Assembly (NCBI GenBank): GCA_023213315.1
Contig: JAKCPI010026484.1
Span: 1-64,000 of the forward strand
Direction of reading: 5' to 3'
Length of the DNA: 64,000 nucleotides
Source: Euborellia annulipes
Lineage: Eukaryota; Arthropoda; Insecta; Dermaptera; Anisolabididae
Shown here: positions 52,866-63,970 of the stretch, piece after piece
Layout: every line of letters starts with the position of its first letter
Position numbering within the stretch: position 1 is the first letter of the stretch
Translations under genes and position numbers: made by a program
The notes under the pieces: generated by a model
The model's database searches: none
Told to the model about the DNA's origin: nothing
Seen by the model: the letters and a program-made list of their open reading frames with translations, nothing else

Positions 52866-53418
52866 CTTTTTCCCTTTATTTCCTTCCCTAATTCAAAATT
52901 AAAATGACGTCACTTCTTCCAATTATACTCTAGAGAGAAGAGAGAATTTTCTTATGCTTATATTTTGGATTTTCCATTTACAAGAAGCTTATAAATCATA
53001 TTTGCTTGTAATACATGCTTTGTTCTTCCTCTTTCTCTTCTTCTTCTTCTATAGTTAAGTTTTTGTAATGAATATGACAGATTCTCTATAGGCAGCAACA
53101 ACAACAAAAAAAAAGAACAGATTAACGTAATACCATCGTCTTTGAATTTCTCAACAAAATATTATTATAAAATAATGAGTTATATAAACATCTGTTCCCT
53201 TCATTTAAGGAATTTTTTTGTCGATAAAGATATATTACATTTGAATTAATTTCTTGCTTGTAAACGAACATTTGATGATTTAAATGTTAAAAAAATAAAT
53301 GTCAACTCAAAGAGACTATGTTAAATTATAATATTAATGACGAAAGATGTGTTTGTGTCCATTAATAAAATATACTCATTACACTAAGGGACCGTGTGCA
53401 TTATTAGTCAACAATACC
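52866..53418. other. Unannotated AT-rich stretch
   Basis: Contains AAATGACGTCACTTC near 52,902. No gene recognised. Confidence 0.35.
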
Positions 53419-53808
53419 TACACTGTAAAGAAAATCTTAATTTTAGTGTGTTTTGAAATACTAAATTTACAAATTTCCCGTGTAAATGATATCTACTATG
53501 CATTTATCTGCTAAATTTACAAATGTTTACAACAAAAAAATATTTTAAAATTACAATTTTTTTCGAAAAATAGAGTATGTATTGTAATTTTACAAACATT
53601 GTATAGTATTTTTCGTTAAAAATTGTATTTTTTCTCTAAAGCAGTTTAGGATTTCTAAAATTACCACACATTTACACTCTAATTTTCAAATGTCATTCTA
53701 AAATTACAATACATTTGTAAATGGTTTTTGCAAAGATTTACTAAATTTAGTATGTTTTTGTGTAGGAAATATGCTTCTTAAACAATTGTAAAATTGCAAA
53801 TAAATTTT
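53419..53808 (+). mobile_element. Family B MITE
   Basis: TACACTGTAAAGAAAATC start, typical blocks. The right end is altered (TAAATTTTACATG). It directly precedes another copy in the same orientation. Confidence 0.7.
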
Positions 53809-53813
53809 ACATG

Positions 53814-54398
53814 TACACTGTAAAGAAAATCTTAATTTTAGTGTGTTTTGGAATACTAAATTTACAAATTTCCCTTGTAAATGATATCTACTATGCATTT
53901 ATCAACTAAATTTACAAATTTATGAGTTCGAATATTTTTTTGCAACAAAAAATCATTTTAAAATTACAATTTTCTTCGAAAAATAGAGAATGTATTGTAA
54001 TTTTACATACATTGTATAGTAATTTTCGTTATAAATTGTATTTTTTTAAAGCAGTTGGAGAATTCTAAAATTACCACACAATTGCACTCTAATTTTCAAA
54101 CGGCTTTCAAGAATTACAATACATTTGTAAATGGTTACCAGGGTTTGAACCACGGATCTGCCGATTTGTCCTATCATTAGATCACAGCACCTCACATGGC
54201 TATTTAAGTTTAATAGATCTCTAACTACTTCTTATTTTGTCCTCGTCTTATTCCGGCTATGCGGGGTAGGCGGACCTCCCTATTTCTCTCCAGCCCCCAT
54301 CATCAAGACTTACTAAATTTAAGTATGTTTTTGTTTATGTAATTTGTTTGCTTCCTACACAATTGTAAAATCAACAAAGTTATTTTTTAAGTGTAGAA
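53814..54398 (+). mobile_element. Family B MITE, split by tRNA-like SINE
   Basis: TACACTGTAAAGAAAATC to TTATTTTTTAAGTGTAG. Interrupted at 54,138-54,308 between AAATGGTT and AAGACTTACTAAATTT. Tandem with the previous copy. Confidence 0.7.
54138..54308 (-). mobile_element. tRNA-headed SINE inside family B
   Basis: Minus strand A-box-like TGTGATCTAATGATAGGAC and B-box-like GGTTCAAACCCTGG, matching the head at 52,376. The rest (TATTCCGGCTATGCGGGG, TCTCCAGCCCCCATCATC) is not found elsewhere in the window. Confidence 0.55.
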
Positions 54399-55267
54399 TT
54401 CCCTACCAGGATTGAAATGTCAGCGTTGAATAAAACCTTTCTTTGTTCGGGGATGAAACATTTTTGAGAGATGAAAATGAAAAAGAGGGTGACTGGCGAC
54501 CCTAAACGTCACAATACGCGTTCATTATTATGCTTTTATATCGTCACATCCACCTTGAAATATCGGAAACCAATTTTATAATGGAAACGATATAGACAAG
54601 TAATGATATCATTTGGTTATTAAATATTGAGATCGTAAAAAAAAATGTATGGGTATCATTAAAAAAGGAAAAAAGAAATAATGATAGAGTAATTCAATAT
54701 TTTTAGTGAAATTAAAGGGTGAAGGTTGATAGGAAAGAAAAACAAAATTTGAAATATAATCTTTGATAATAATAATTAATAAAATGGGGGGAATGATAAA
54801 ACTATAGAGAGGGTCTTGTGTAAAATCTGAAGGGCGTGTGTTTGTTCAAAGGGTTTAAGCTAAATTAGCAAGTGTCTGAAAATAAATACGTTTATAGGTA
54901 TCTAATTCAATAAAATATTTTTTTTTTTTTGTAATTATAATAAAAAATATAGGAAGTTTTTAATGGGAGTGAATCAGTCAGAGAAGTTTTCGTCAAAACT
55001 TTTCGTAAACATGCAAATCCCTCTTTCTCGTGTAATTAATTAAGAAAAAGGAAATTAAGATTCAACATGACTCGTTAATTGAAATAAAGTCTATTTATTA
55101 ATCGTTTTAGTTCTTTTTTTTTTTTTATAACAAACAACGGTATAAACTTTAATAAGTCTTTTCGGCATCTGAGGGTATATAAACTTTAAACGATTTATAT
55201 ATTTTTATTTTTACGATAAATCCAGACATCCTTTTTGGCGCGGGAGTGAGAATTGGATTCAATGATT
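54399..55267. other. Unannotated AT-rich stretch
   Basis: TTCCCTACCAGGATTG at 54,408 resembles, inverted, the left end of the palindromic array at 37,420. The rest is not recognised. Confidence 0.35.
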
Positions 55268-55662
55268 GATTGTTACAAAAAATTTTGTTGATTTTGCAAT
55301 TGTGTAGGAAGCAAATTACATAAACAAAAACATACTAAATTTAGTAAACCTTTGCAAAAACCATTTATAAATGTATCTTAATTTTAAAAAGACATTTGAA
55401 AATTAGAGTGCAATTGTGTGATAATTTTAGAATTCCCAAACTGCTTTAAAAAAAAATACAATTTTTAACGAAAATTACTATACAATGTATGTTAAAATTA
55501 CAATACATACTCTATTTTTCAAAGAAAATTGTAATTTTAAAATGTTTGTTTTTTGTTGCAAATATTTGAACGCATAAATTTGTAAATTTAGTAGATAAAT
55601 GTCTAGTAATATACTGTAGTTTTCCAAAACACAATAAAATTAAGATTTATTTTACAGTGTAG
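55268..55662 (-). mobile_element. Family B MITE, minus
   Basis: AAAAATTTTGTTGATTTTGC start (left terminus eroded) to TTATTTTACAGTGTAG. Interior blocks as usual. Confidence 0.7.
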
Positions 55663-55771
55663 ATATAAAATTATTGTGAAACAAATTCATTTATTTATAT
55701 TTACATGTTTTTTAATGACACCTGTATAATTTTTTATTTTGATTTTTTTTCTAAAAATTAAAGAAAATTGT

Positions 55772-55946
55772 GCCCTCGGGCTTGGTGTAGTTGGTAGCGC
55801 GCCTGCCTTGTATACCAAGGGTTGAGAGTTCGAATCCCAGGCAGTCTGATGATTTTATTTAAGCCATTTGGATACCAAAAATTGTGTATATGTGTGTGAA
55901 CGTGAGTGTGAATGGGAAAAAAAGTGTAAGTGTTAAAAAAAAAAAA
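55772..55946 (+). mobile_element. SINE D with internal deletion
   Basis: The clearest tRNA-like head of the family: CTTGGTGTAGTTGGTAGCGC (A box) and GAGAGTTCGAATCCCAGG (B box). The body jumps from GATACCAAA to TTGTGTATATGTG, so the middle and the GGCC tail core are missing. A-rich 3' end. Confidence 0.75.
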
Positions 55947-57282
55947 TTGTCTTTTTCTTCTTTGATTATCTTAAAAACTATTCAGTTTTCGAAAAAATAA
56001 ATGTCAAAGAATAAAAACTTTTTAAAATCAAGTAATTTATTATGATATGACAAAAAAATAAAAATTTATTAGTTAAATTACTACTTCCAAGTGACGTATT
56101 TTCTCCAAAAGTTGTTAGAAATCTACAATTTTAGTGTAAGTAGTATATACCAAATTTCATCTTCCTGGCCTACTTGCGTTTTTGAGCAATCGTGTTCACA
56201 CTCACACACACACAGAATTTATTCCAAAAGAAGAATATACGAGAAAGTTTTGGCGAAGTCATTCCCCTTTTGTTTGTATATAATTCTTTTTCACGAAATC
56301 AAAACAGTTGTGGGAGGGGTTAAATGCTGCACCACTCAAATGTATAGGGGGTAAATTGACGTGCAAACATTTTTCCTTTTTTTTTCAAGTGATCCAAGGG
56401 CTAGTGATTTTCTTGCTGTCTTGAGCAATAAAATTTATTTAAAAATACTTAATGATAGCGTATGTTCAAAATAAATTCTTTTTTTTTTTTACGTCCCACT
56501 TTTATTAGTACTAAGTAGGCTACTATTTTTAATCTCGTTCTCAACTAAATTGATCTCACTTAAACCTTGGCCTTGAAAAGGAAATTATTCCACCCATGAA
56601 AAATCAGAGAAAAAGAAATAAAGAAAAGAAAGAACGGGGTTAAAAATAATATTTCACTGGTCGTTTAAGACCAATGAGTAAATGGTGGGGGGGGAGGGGG
56701 TGGCATAAAGGAATCCAAATATAGATAGAATTTAATTAAGAGTCGATTTGTCATTGCTCTCTCTCACTCTCCATTATGGCACGTGTTACGAAGTAATCAT
56801 CATTAACGTACAACGAGGGTTAAGATGCTTAACTTGAACCCTACCCCTCTAGCGTGGGTTCGGTATTTACCTACAGAGGGTGTGGGGGAGGGAGGTAAAA
56901 GGCCAAGCTGTCCCCCTTTTTATTGATTTAAGGCCCTTTTCTATAGATAAATCGATAAGGTTAAATAGTTTTGAGGTGAGGGTATATCCTTCTCTATTCT
57001 AATAGCTCCTATCTTTCTCTTAATATAAACGTTTTTTGTTTTATTAAAAATACCATGCCTACATTCTTTTTTATTTTTTTACGCGATGTAAAAAAAAAAA
57101 AGGAAAATTGAAGATGGGTTTTATAACTCCCTTAAAATATAAAATCATGTTATTCTTGCATATTTTAATTCAGTCATTTACTTCCCCTATTGTTTTTATA
57201 GAGAAAAAAAAAGAAGTCTAAAGGCCCTAAACATTTATTTCCTTGACGCTGTCCATGTTTCGGATTTCTTTTTCTTTTTTTA
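55947..57282. other. Unannotated stretch
   Basis: No gene recognised. The ORF at 56,091-56,354 has no domain and spans a CA-rich stretch. G-rich runs at 56,680-56,701 and 56,876-56,896. Confidence 0.35.
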
Positions 57283-57815
57283 AAACACTCACATACACAT
57301 TCACACATTTTGGTATCCAAATGGCTTAAATAAAATCATCGGACTGCCTGAGATCCGAACCCTCGACCCTATACAGGGTACACTGTAAAAATTTTTTTGT
57401 AATTTGCTTAGGAAGCTTATTTCCTACTCAAAAACATACTAAATTTAGTAAATTTTTGCAAAAACCATTTACAAATGTACTGTTTTGTAATTTTCAAAAT
57501 TCGTTTGAAAATTAGAATGAAAATGTGTTGTAATTTTAGAATTCCCAAACTGCTTTTGAAAAAAATACAATTTTTAAAGAAAATTATACAATGTTTGTAA
57601 AATTACAATACATACTTTATTTTCGAAGAAAATTGTAATTTTAAAATGTTTTTTGTTGTAAATATTTGAACGCATACATTTGTAAATTTTGTAGGTGAAT
57701 GCTTAGTAGTTATCATTTAAAAGGAAAATTTGTAAATTTTTTATTCCAAAACACAGTAAATTAAGATTTTTTTTAAGTGTAGATGCGCTACCAACTACGC
57801 CAAGCCCGAGGGCGT
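57283..57815 (-). mobile_element. SINE D, minus, split by family B
   Basis: AACACTCACATACACATTC tail, TAAAATCATCGGACTGCC body, head split at TACAGGGTA / GATGCGCTACCAACTACGCC. The target TA is duplicated. Confidence 0.7.
57380..57782 (-). mobile_element. Family B MITE inside SINE D
   Basis: TACACTGTAAAAATTTTTTT to TTTTTTTTAAGTGTAG with standard interior blocks. Lies within the tRNA-like head of SINE D, so it is younger than that copy. Confidence 0.75.
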
Positions 57816-58734
57816 TTCGGAGTCTATCCATAGGTCAAATTCAAAACACAGACTTTCATAATTGGAATTTAATGTACCCTTTGATTCTCAGAATAGTTAA
57901 GGAGAAATACAGACTTCTTAAAAAAAAAAAAAAAAAAATATTTACCGTAGATGTTTCGATGTTTTGGAGCTAGAATTAAAATTAAAATTTTACACACCAG
58001 TTTTTTAAGAATTAATTCACTGATTATTCTGTAATTTAGTGAGAGGGGATCTTTATTATTACCACTAAGCTATCATAAACAAGCTACAGAGTGAATGAAC
58101 TTTTTTCTTGTTATAAACTTCTAAACAATTATCAATTTGATCCAAATGATGTTTAACATGTCGCTTCCGCCAACTTAGAGACGGAAAAGGCGCTCGAAAA
58201 GTCGATTTTCGATTTTGGGATCGACTTGATATTTTGCAATTCTCAGAATCGAGAAGTCAGACTTTTCCATCGCTGCGCCATCTTCCAGTTGATTTTTGTG
58301 TGAATATCAATTAAAAATATTTTTTTTGGTCTTTTTATCATTGTAAATATTTAATCGCATGACTCAAGATTTTTTTTTTTTTAATCACAACGAATTATTC
58401 ATCCTGTGTGATGTTCTCACAATGGTGGGGAGGGAGAGAACGAAACCCGAAACCCTCGTTCCGGGATCCACATCTGGAGGGCTTCTTCTTCTTCTTCTTC
58501 TTTTTCGTCTTCTCCTTGGGATACACATAAACGAATTAATAAATAAATAACAAACGATGTGTGTGTGTGTGTGTGTGAACCCCTCGACATCCATTCATTC
58601 ATTTATACATAGCCCTACTACTATTTTTATATTATTTATTCATCATTTCTTCTATAAAAATGCAAATTTGTATTTGAAAAATAAGTGCATAATTTAAAGG
58701 AGAAATGCATCATAAAAGTCTGTCAGTAGTGAGC
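57816..58734. other. Unannotated AT-rich stretch
   Basis: CTT and TG microsatellites at 58,480-58,503 and 58,559-58,577. ORFs there are repeat artefacts. Confidence 0.4.
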
Positions 58735-58835
58735 GATAAAATTCAATAAGCAGGAAGCAAGATTATTTTTGTTAAGCAATACCAAGGCGATGATAGATCT
58801 CGGAATGGGTAAGAATAAGAATCGTAATGACTTAT
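58735..58835 (+). mobile_element. SINE F fragment, 5S-like
   Basis: GTTAAGCAATACCAAGGCG, then CTCGGAATGGGTAAG, has the same order and spacing as the 28,082 copy. No tail is seen. Confidence 0.4.
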
Positions 58836-58984
58836 GCTTGATATTCGTGGATTAATTATTTAATTATATATCAAACAATGGGAATCGATCGCCATTTTCA
58901 AGGGTTTTATTGGAATAGTACGGTATTTGTGTAATATTATTTATTTACCTAACAAAAATTAATTTTTCATAAAACAATTTCAAT
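58836..58984. other. Unannotated AT-rich spacer
   Basis: Nothing recognised. Confidence 0.3.
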
Positions 58985-59125
58985 CAAAGTTTTTTTCGGC
59001 ATCGGAGGCCATTTGGTTACCGTCCCTATTTATTTCATTTGATTGGGAGCCAATTGAAATGAAATAAATATTTCTCGCATGAGACGGGATGAGAACCCTT
59101 GACCCCTAGCATTTCTTAATTTCGT
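58985..59125 (-). mobile_element. SINE E, minus
   Basis: Tail AAAGTTTTTTTCGGCATCGG, AGGCCATTTGG, palindrome TTATTTCATTTGATTGGGAG and CCAATTGAAATGAAATAAA, head CATGAGACGGGATGAGAACC. Confidence 0.7.
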
Positions 59126-59150
59126 TTAGAATTATTAAACATTTATTTAT

Positions 59151-59846
59151 TTTTACTTTCTCTTACCTATGTATATATGTAATATATATATAGAGAGAAA
59201 GTATTGGATTCATGTCAAAAATTCGATGTCGAGATTTTGATGGATCTTCACGTTTTGAGGTCCCCTGAATCCAAAAAAGTGATTTTCGCGACATGGTCTG
59301 TCTGTGGGTGGGTGTGTGGGTGTGTGGGTGGGTGGGTGGGTGTGTGGGTGGGTGTGTGTTCAATTTTAAGCATGAAGGAATTGAGCTATGAGGTTGAAAT
59401 TTTATATTTAAGTTAAACACCCCCCGGGACCGGAAAAATAAGCTTTTAATCAAAATCGGCCAAAGAGTACTAGTACTTTACTGATGTGCTTTTTCAGTTT
59501 TTTTCGATTTTCTCAAAATTTGCTCCAACGATTTTTTTTGAAATTCAAAAATCAATTATTTTTTAGATGCTCTTTAAAATGTATATTCTCATTTTGCAAT
59601 TGAAATCTTCTGAAGACCACTTTACTCTTGTATTTCATAGGGAAGATAGGAGAAATGGTTGCCATGGTAACAAAATATAAATATTTCCCATACTTATAAA
59701 TTTTACATCTGAATTCATATGTTCCGTACTGTCGGGAACTAAATATATGTCGACACAAAAAATCTGGTGTGACAAGCACAGAACACAACTTTCGATTACC
59801 GAAGGTAAGAGAAAGTTGTGTGCTGTGCGCCAGTCACACCAGATTT
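59151..59846 (+). mobile_element. Family A, full-length copy
   Basis: ACTTTCTCTTACC after a T run to CAGTCACACCAGA followed by T13. TGGG microsatellite at 59,303-59,358. The tail hairpin is complete. The 78-codon minus ORF (59,552-59,788) is shared with 34,614-34,850. Confidence 0.85.
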
Positions 59847-59975
59847 TTTTTTTTTATAAACAACAATATTTAAAAACTTTGATTAGTTGTATTTTTTTTT
59901 TTTTTTTTATTTCGAGAAGAGTAAATCGTGTCAAGTGTTTGTTAATTTCCTCTCCGGATGAAACTGACCCTCTAA

Positions 59976-61030
59976 GGGCCGGTTGCTTCATCCTGGGTGA
60001 GTTTGTTAGCCCCGGGCTAAATGGCTTTTTTTTGTAATGCAGAAACCCTCTTCCGGGGGAACAAATCATGTTCTGTTTGTGAAGTTTGCAACTCCATTAA
60101 GGCATCTTATAAGAATTATTAAAAATAAAAATTGATATTATCACCCATAATTTAAATAAATATTATTAATATACATTTAAATATAAGAATTTAATTTTTT
60201 TTTGCTAAAATTTGAAAATTTTCAAAAAAATAAACAAGATTTATTAGTGTTCACATAACAATTTGTCAATTGTTCCAATCTTCACAACTATTTTGACAAA
60301 TTGCCAGCTGTGTGGCTCAAATAAAGATAATTTCAAAAAGAAATATATCTTTTATTTTCACCTGACAAGAAGTAATATCAACTGAAAATATTTATATAAA
60401 TATTTAATATCAATTTGCATTCAATTTGAAAACAAATAGTTTTATTAACAAGACATGTGCAATGCCTTAGATGAAGTTAGGAGAATATTCAACAACTTGC
60501 AATATATCCTGGATATACGAGTATAATCCTGATTGACATAAAATGAATAATAACAAAAAAACGGTAGATTCCATATTGCATTTATATTATTTTTTACATT
60601 TATATTGGTGAAGTTAGGATGCTTGAGTTCATAATACATGTTCGTACGTGTCAACCCAGGGCTAAATCTTAGCCCCGACTTTGGGCCTGGGCTAACTTTA
60701 GCCCGGACCTTGGCTCCAATTCCCCATATATCTATATGAAATTACTCAAAAGTGAGGTTAACTCAGGGCTAAATATGGCGACGAGATCTGATGCAAGCGG
60801 GCCCTAGCCTATAACATATTTTATAAAATATACAACATTTCATCATTTTATTGATAAAATAAGTAGAATATAAGGTAAAATAACAAATATATGTACTTCT
60901 AGAATACTTCTTTTAGCAATAAAATGATGAAATATTGTATATTTTACTATAAAAATAAAACTGAAGTGGGTTTCTGCACTACAAAAAAAGTCGGGGCTAA
61001 CAAGCTCACCCAGGATGAAGCAACCGGCCC
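59976..61030. mobile_element. Harbinger-type non-autonomous element, 1055 bp
   Basis: Terminal inverted repeats of about 38 bp (GGGCCGGTTGCTTCATCCTG, then GGTGAG, TTGTTAGCCCC) with TAA on both sides (59,973-59,975; 61,031-61,033). The interior holds a GGGCTAA-rich segment (60,655-60,720) and a second inverted repeat (60,825-60,955, around CATCATTTTAT). No transposase reading frame is evident. Confidence 0.75.
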
Positions 61031-61033
61031 TAA

Positions 61034-61631
61034 GTGGATGAGTGTGCGTTGTGTGTTTCCAAAACCCTTCGGAATCGAACCCCCTATATATATATATCCC
61101 ATTACACGATATAGGCCAGGCCACCCTTAAAAAAAAAAAAAAAAAAACTGACATGAAAATGTTCACAAATAACGTTCGATTATTTACTAAAGGGCCAATG
61201 TCACCTGCGCCCTTTGGAAAGAGCATCTCCCGGCCTTCTTCAATTCCCTGGACAGGGCCATATGGTCGGCTTGGGAATAGATTAGAAGCCAACATAAAAT
61301 ATAGACCAATCAAAGTAGTTCCATTAATCTTCCGGGGGAAAATATAATATGCGCGCATGTGTGGCTCGTATTTTTGCGGCCAAAATGGCGCACATTGACA
61401 TGACAGAATATTATGGGCCAATTATTAATTATAATATATCTCTTCATAGTATCAAGATTAAATTTATATTCAAAAATCATTTCTCGTAAATCTTTGTAAT
61501 AAATAATATTTATAATACAATAATAATATTGTGATTTAAAGAGGGTATAAAATTTGAAAAATTTATTTTATCCTTTGAGTAGAATTAAAATGACAAAAGA
61601 TACATTTTCTTTTTTTGACTATTAATTTAAA
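61034..61631. other. Unannotated, with a GC-richer patch
   Basis: 61,160-61,420 is less AT-rich (AAGGGCCAATGTCACCTGCG ... GCGCACATTGACATG), with possible weak inverted ends. The minus ORF over it (61,421-60,843) shows no recognisable domain. Confidence 0.35.
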
Positions 61632-62280
61632 CATCTGGTGTGACTGGTCGCACAACACACAACTTACCTTCGGTACTTTGTCACACCATTTTTTATTATG
61701 TCGATATTTCCAGTAGTGCATTCTAACAGTCACCACAATCGTTGCGGTTAAGTGATGCCAAGCACGGCGAAAGCTCGAGATTGGTGACCCCGGGCAATCA
61801 GCGTGTGGAACGCCCCCCAATAACCATCGATACTATTTATATTTTGTTACCATTCTCCTATCTTTTCTATGGAGTACAAGAGTAAAGTGGTCTTTAGAAG
61901 GTTTTAATGACAAAATGAGAATATACATTTTAAAGAGAATCTAAAAAATAATTGATTTTTAAATTTAAAAAAATATCGTTGGAGCAAATTTAGAGAAAAT
62001 CGAAAAAAAAAAAAAAAAACTGAAAAATTGCATCAGTAAAGTACTAGTACTCTTTGGCCAATTTTGTTCAAAAGCCTAATATTACGTCGTAGGAAGGTAC
62101 TTAACTTAAATATAAAATTTTAGTCTCGTAGCTTTTTCTGTTCTTGAAATTTTTTGTTCTGAGACACACAGACCAAAATGGTCTGTAAGACCTACTTTTA
62201 TAGACTCCCAGACTCTGTTTTTCTATTAAAATTTTGACATGAAAATAATACTTTCTATATATTGGAAAGAGAAAGTAAAA
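61632..62280 (-). mobile_element. Family A copy, minus, split by SINE F
   Basis: Tail hairpin partly preserved at 61,633-61,690, then after the insert TTTTGTTACCATTCTCC through AGTAAAGTACTAGTACTC to GAAAGAGAAAGTAAAA. Confidence 0.7.
61707..61835 (+). mobile_element. SINE F, 5S-like, inside family A
   Basis: GCGGTTAAGTGATGCCAAGC, then CTCGAGATTGGTGACCCCGG, matches the order and spacing of the 5S internal promoter. It ends AACCATCGATACTATTTA, as the 28,082 copy has GCCATCGATAC. Confidence 0.5.
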
Positions 62281-62406
62281 TCAGCCCCCTTCGGGGCGAG
62301 GAATGAAACACACCCTTAGATAAACGCTTTCTTCTTTTATTCTAAATACGTATAATATCAATAAATATTTTAAATATACAATAACTCCAAATTTAAAAGT
62401 ATCAAT
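62281..62406. other. Unannotated AT-rich spacer
   Basis: Nothing recognised. It leads up to ratchet site 3. Confidence 0.3.
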
Positions 62407-62442
62407 GTCTAATTTAATTCTGTTCTTTTGTTTCAGGTAAGC
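62407..62442 (+). promoter_or_regulatory. Putative recursive-splice (ratchet) site 3
   Basis: GTCTAAT (branch A 62,412), a pyrimidine tract with TTCTTTTGTTTCAG (AG at 62,435-62,436), then GTAAGC (62,437-62,442). A second donor-like TTC|GTAAGT at 62,480 would define a 43-nt cryptic exon. The branch-to-AG distance is 24 nt, as at the other two sites. Confidence 0.65.
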
Positions 62443-63059
62443 CTTGATTCCTTTTCTTCTCTTCTTTATTCTACAATTCGTAAGTTCATTCACCCTAATA
62501 ATTTATTTCTTAATAAATGTAATGTCTTTGTGTTTAAGAAGTTTAATATATTTTTTAATTCTAAAATGCCTTTTCATTATTCACCAAATGTCCAAAGAAA
62601 TGCCAATTAACCCTGCCATATGATAGGACATGAACTTGTTAGTTTTTACCCTTAGCAACTAACCCACCAATGGAATATCGATTAATTAATCCAGGGCTGA
62701 TCCAAGCAAATTTTTTGTTGCCGACCTACTCACTAATGTCAGATTATTATCTTTTTTTATTATCACCCTCTCAGCTACTGAGGCCATATAGGAATTTGTA
62801 TTTATTGTACAGGCCGCACCACAAATGGCTGATGCGCTTAAGAGTGGAGCCTTGAGCTTAGGCAACCACCGGAAGGATTGTCTTAAAAATAGCTTTCTCC
62901 CTTCAGTTTCATTAAAAAATGATATATTTTTATTTATATTAAAAAATATTGTTTTTTTTTTTTTTGTCTCTCCTATTGGTTTTCTGCGGTATCGGGTCTA
63001 GGCATCATCCATGTGTTAATTTTAAGAGGAATTTAACTATTACCAAGGAGGAATAAAGG
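62443..63059. other. Unannotated stretch
   Basis: CAGGGCTGATCCAAGC near 62,693 may be the left end of a hAT element whose right end is at 63,104, but the target duplication does not match. Confidence 0.35.
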
Positions 63060-63104
63060 GGGTAAACCCCCCCCCCCGAGAAACACCTCTGCATCCGCCA
63101 CTGA
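63060..63104. mobile_element. hAT-type terminus
   Basis: CTGCATCCGCCACTG preceded by a C11 run is a typical hAT right end (reverse of CAGTGGCGGATG). Confidence 0.4.
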
Positions 63105-63173
63105 CTATTTCACATAGATTAGTTGTGATCTCTTTAAATGGGAACCGATAAAAAATTTCATTTGTATTAATTA

Positions 63174-63395
63174 TTTATTAAAAATATAAATACTGTATAA
63201 CGTTTCTACTACTTATTCAGCAGTCGTTTTCGGGTACTCTGCACTTGATCTGATTCAAGCGAACTAACCTCCAAGGAACCAAATGAACGCAACGGACCCT
63301 TAGAGATTGGTACACTTGAGTCAGATAAAGTACAGAGTACCCGAAAACGACTGCTGAATAAGCAGTATAAACGTTGTACAGTATTTATATTATTT
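63174..63395. repeat. Inverted repeat
   Basis: CTTATTCAGCAGTCGTTTTC + GGGTACTCTGCACTT pairs with TACAGAGTACCCGAAAACG + ACTGCTGAATAAG. A third, single copy lies at 63,915-63,965. AACGTTGTACAGTA occurs at the right end of both. Confidence 0.65.
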
Positions 63396-63417
63396 TCATT
63401 TATCTTTTTCTTTTTTT

Positions 63418-63655
63418 TTAACACTCACACTTTTTTTCTCATTCACACTCAAACACACATTCACACTCAGGCCATATAAGGCATTTACGATACTCTTTAA
63501 TTTATTACGATACAATTAAATGGTCCAGGCATTCTTATTTAGGCCATTTGGTATCCAAATTGTTTAAATAAAATCATTGGACTGCCTGGGGTCCGAACCC
63601 GCGACTTTTGGTATACGAGGTTAGCACGCTAACCCCTAGACCAAGCCCTGAGAGC
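63418..63655 (-). mobile_element. SINE D, minus
   Basis: CACTCACACTTTTTTTCTC tail, CAGGCCATATAAGGCATTT, body TTTGGTATCCAAATTG, head CCGAACCCGCGACTTTTGG to AACCCCTAGACCAAGCCC. Confidence 0.75.
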
Positions 63656-63859
63656 TTCATTTATCTTGAATTTCTCTTTTCTTTTTTAATTGTTGTTTTT
63701 TTAGCTATCAGGTGTAAATCAAAAAACTTTTTGTAACATCATGCTTTTTATGTAAATACTTGCTTAAATGATTGTGACTAACTTCATGAGAATGAGCGAA
63801 AATGGCGGGAAAATTTGAATTAAACTTTATGAGAATGCCTGCAGATGGCACTGACGTCG
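63656..63859. other. Unannotated AT-rich spacer
   Basis: Nothing recognised upstream of the promoter-like segment. Confidence 0.3.
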
Positions 63860-63970
63860 TTGTATATAAAAAGGCATGTAAAGGACATGACAGTTCACTT
63901 GAGTCGAAGCAAGTGCACAGTACCTGAAAACGGCTGCAGAATAAGCAGTCGAAGCGTTGTACAGTAATTG
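63860..63970 (+). promoter_or_regulatory. Promoter-like segment, possibly an LTR
   Basis: TATATAAAAAGGC (about 63,864) lies about 31 bp upstream of an initiator-like TTCACTT (A at 63,897). It is followed by the GTACCTGAAAACGGCTGCAG and AATAAGCAGTCGAAGCG blocks shared with the inverted repeat at 63,174. A TATA box, an initiator and a repeated downstream sequence suggest a retroelement LTR; the window ends before its limits can be seen. Confidence 0.4.

Noticed and set aside
55772..55850. Functional tRNA gene
   Set aside because: A and B boxes are good, but the acceptor stem does not pair and SINE D body follows directly. Other copies have the same structure.
60843..61421. 192-codon minus-strand ORF
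   Set aside because: It spans the end of the TAA-flanked element, an A run and unrelated flank. No recognisable domain and no coding bias visible.
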